Assembly (NCBI GenBank): GCA_029216955.1
Contig: JANAVB010023996.1
Span: 19,610,700-19,674,699 of the forward strand
DNA from: Iris pallida
Lineage: Eukaryota; Streptophyta; Magnoliopsida; Asparagales; Iridaceae
Direction: 5' to 3'
Length of the DNA: 64,000 nucleotides
Positions 62,501-64,000 of the stretch are shown in pieces; within the stretch, counting starts at the first letter, position 1; each line of letters begins with the position of its first letter. Under the pieces are notes generated by a model. That model was not told the DNA's origin. It did no database searches and was given only the letters and a program-made list of their open reading frames with translations. Position numbers and translations under genes: made by a program.

Positions 62501-64000
62501 TTCCAGAAATTTTCATATAGGGTAAAGAAGTTTTTCAAAATTATAAAAAAGAGAAGAAGTTTGGAAGAATTACAAATAGGATAAGGACACTCCAACTCTA
62601 TTGGCGCGTGTAGTTAGGAATGGAGAGAGAGAGAGAGAGAGAAGGAGCCAACGGAGTTGGCGCCCCCTCCCTCCCATGCGCCAACCCAGTTGGCGCGTCT
62701 CCCATCCCCCCTCCCGTACTCTCTCCTCTCTCTCTTGTTAGATAATTTGTCATTATCTATTCACAATATTTATTTGATTTGAAATAAAATAAATAAATAA
62801 CCAACAAATAGTTAATACCATTTTTGTTATCTAAAATAAAATATATGCAAAAGTTTCTTAAACTATTATCAAAAATAAAATCAAATTAATTTTATGATAA
62901 TAACAAATATGATATTATCTATTCACAATATATATTTGATTTAATATATACTAATAGATAATTTGATTTTATATATGATATTAATATATTAATTTTATGA
63001 TGATAAAAAATATGATATTATCTAATATATTAATTTTTATTAATATATTAATTTTATGATGATAATAAATATGACGATAACAAATATGATATTAATATAT
63101 AAATTTGATTAAATATATTAATTTTATGATGATAACAAATATGATGATAACAAATATGATATTATCTAATATATTAATTTTTATTAATATATTAATTTAT
63201 GATGATAACAAATATGGTTATAACAAATAAGATATTAATATATTAATTTAATTTAATATATTAATTTTATTATGATAAGAAATATGATATTATCTATTCA
63301 CAATAAAATATTTGATTAATTTATATAATTTAGAGATTACAGATTATCTATTAGTATATATTAAAGTAAATTTATATTGTGAATAGATAATCTCATATTT
63401 GTTATCATCATAAAATTAATTTGACTTTATTTTAGATAATAACTTAAGAAAAATTTTGCACATATTTTATTTTAGATAACAAATATGGTATTATCTGTTT
63501 GTTAAGTTTTTTTTGTACCATTATATATTAATATCATATATAAAATCAAATTATCTATTAGTATATATATATTGTGAATAGATAATATAATATTTGTTAT
63601 TATCATAAAATTAATTTGATTTTATTTTAGATAATAGCTTAAGAAACTTTTTGCATATATTTTATTTTAGATAACAAACATGATATTATCTATTTGTTAG
63701 TTATTTAATTATTTTTATTTCAAATCAAAAAATATCGTGAATAGATAATGACAAATTATCTAACAAGATAGAGAGAGAGGAGAGAGGAGAGATGATAGAG
63801 TACGGGAGCGGGGTGGGAGACGTGCCAACTGGGTTGGCGCGCGGAAAGGGAGGGGGCGCCAACTCTGTTGGCTCCTTCGCTCTCTCCATTCCGGATTGCA
63901 CGTGCCAATAGAGTTGGCATGTCCTTACCATATTTGTAATTTTTTCTAAACTTCTTCCATTTTTTATAATTTTGAGAAACTTTTTAAACCTATATAAAAA
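62501..64000. mobile_element. Long foldback element, running off the right edge
   Basis: The sequence is a large imperfect inverted repeat centred near 63250. For example, GATAATTTGTCATTATC at 62741 pairs with 63760 backward, and TTACAAATAGGATAAGGACA at 62570 pairs with the region near 63930. Arms are about 700 bp, with few bases between. Outer parts of the arms carry GCGCCAAC/GTTGGCGC hairpins and GA repeats; the inner parts are AT-rich with repeated AACAAATATGATATTATCTA words. No ORF; the right end lies at or beyond the window edge. Confidence 0.82.

Overview
The window is nuclear DNA of a flowering plant. It is almost entirely nested transposable elements, and I see no host protein gene, rRNA, tRNA gene or CRISPR array. 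The evidence is plant-type Ty3/gypsy chromovirus, Tat/Ogre-like and Ty1/copia LTR retrotransposons, Harbinger- and Mutator-type MITEs, and AT-rich spacers. The species cannot be named from the sequence.

Left half (1-35478): the host element is C, a Tekay-type gypsy element that has gag but no pol. Its 5' LTR starts left of the window and carries two independent insertions. The first is element A (1-7104), an autonomous-type chromovirus whose pol is full of stops. The second is element B (9008-30244), a large coding-free derivative flanked by a 5-bp target duplication (ACAGC). Element D (14183-25044) sits inside B with a perfect TCGAC duplication and two LTRs of identical length (1997 bp). D is non-autonomous: it has an extra 5' ORF, gag and a protease-like domain, but no reverse transcriptase or integrase. 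Between its last ORF and 3' LTR lie about 2 kb of modular hairpin repeats.

Right half (35479-64000): a minus-strand copia fragment (F); a nearly intact copia element (E, 39421-47069, TSD TATAA) with one amber codon; a Harbinger-like element filled with a 1.8-kb T/G minisatellite (47340-49707); a decayed copia element (H, 50928-56698, TSD AAGAG); a MULE-type MITE with a G-rich core (56930-57641); the 3' part of another copia element (G, 58854-60527) of the same family as F; nested small MITEs (61318-62148); and a long foldback element running off the right edge.

The most unusual signal is repeated secondary structure in the 3' internal regions of two unrelated elements. In D, and in a different form in E, tandem units keep a constant loop or core while the two arms change together and stay complementary, sometimes through G-T wobble. 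This is the signature of a conserved RNA or single-strand structure. The LTRs of D and E also share an snRNA-type promoter motif (GTCCCACATCG-like plus TATA) near their 5' ends and a CATGCGG-based minisatellite, although one element is gypsy and the other copia.

All coordinates and repeat matches were read by eye. No alignment, database search or folding program was run.
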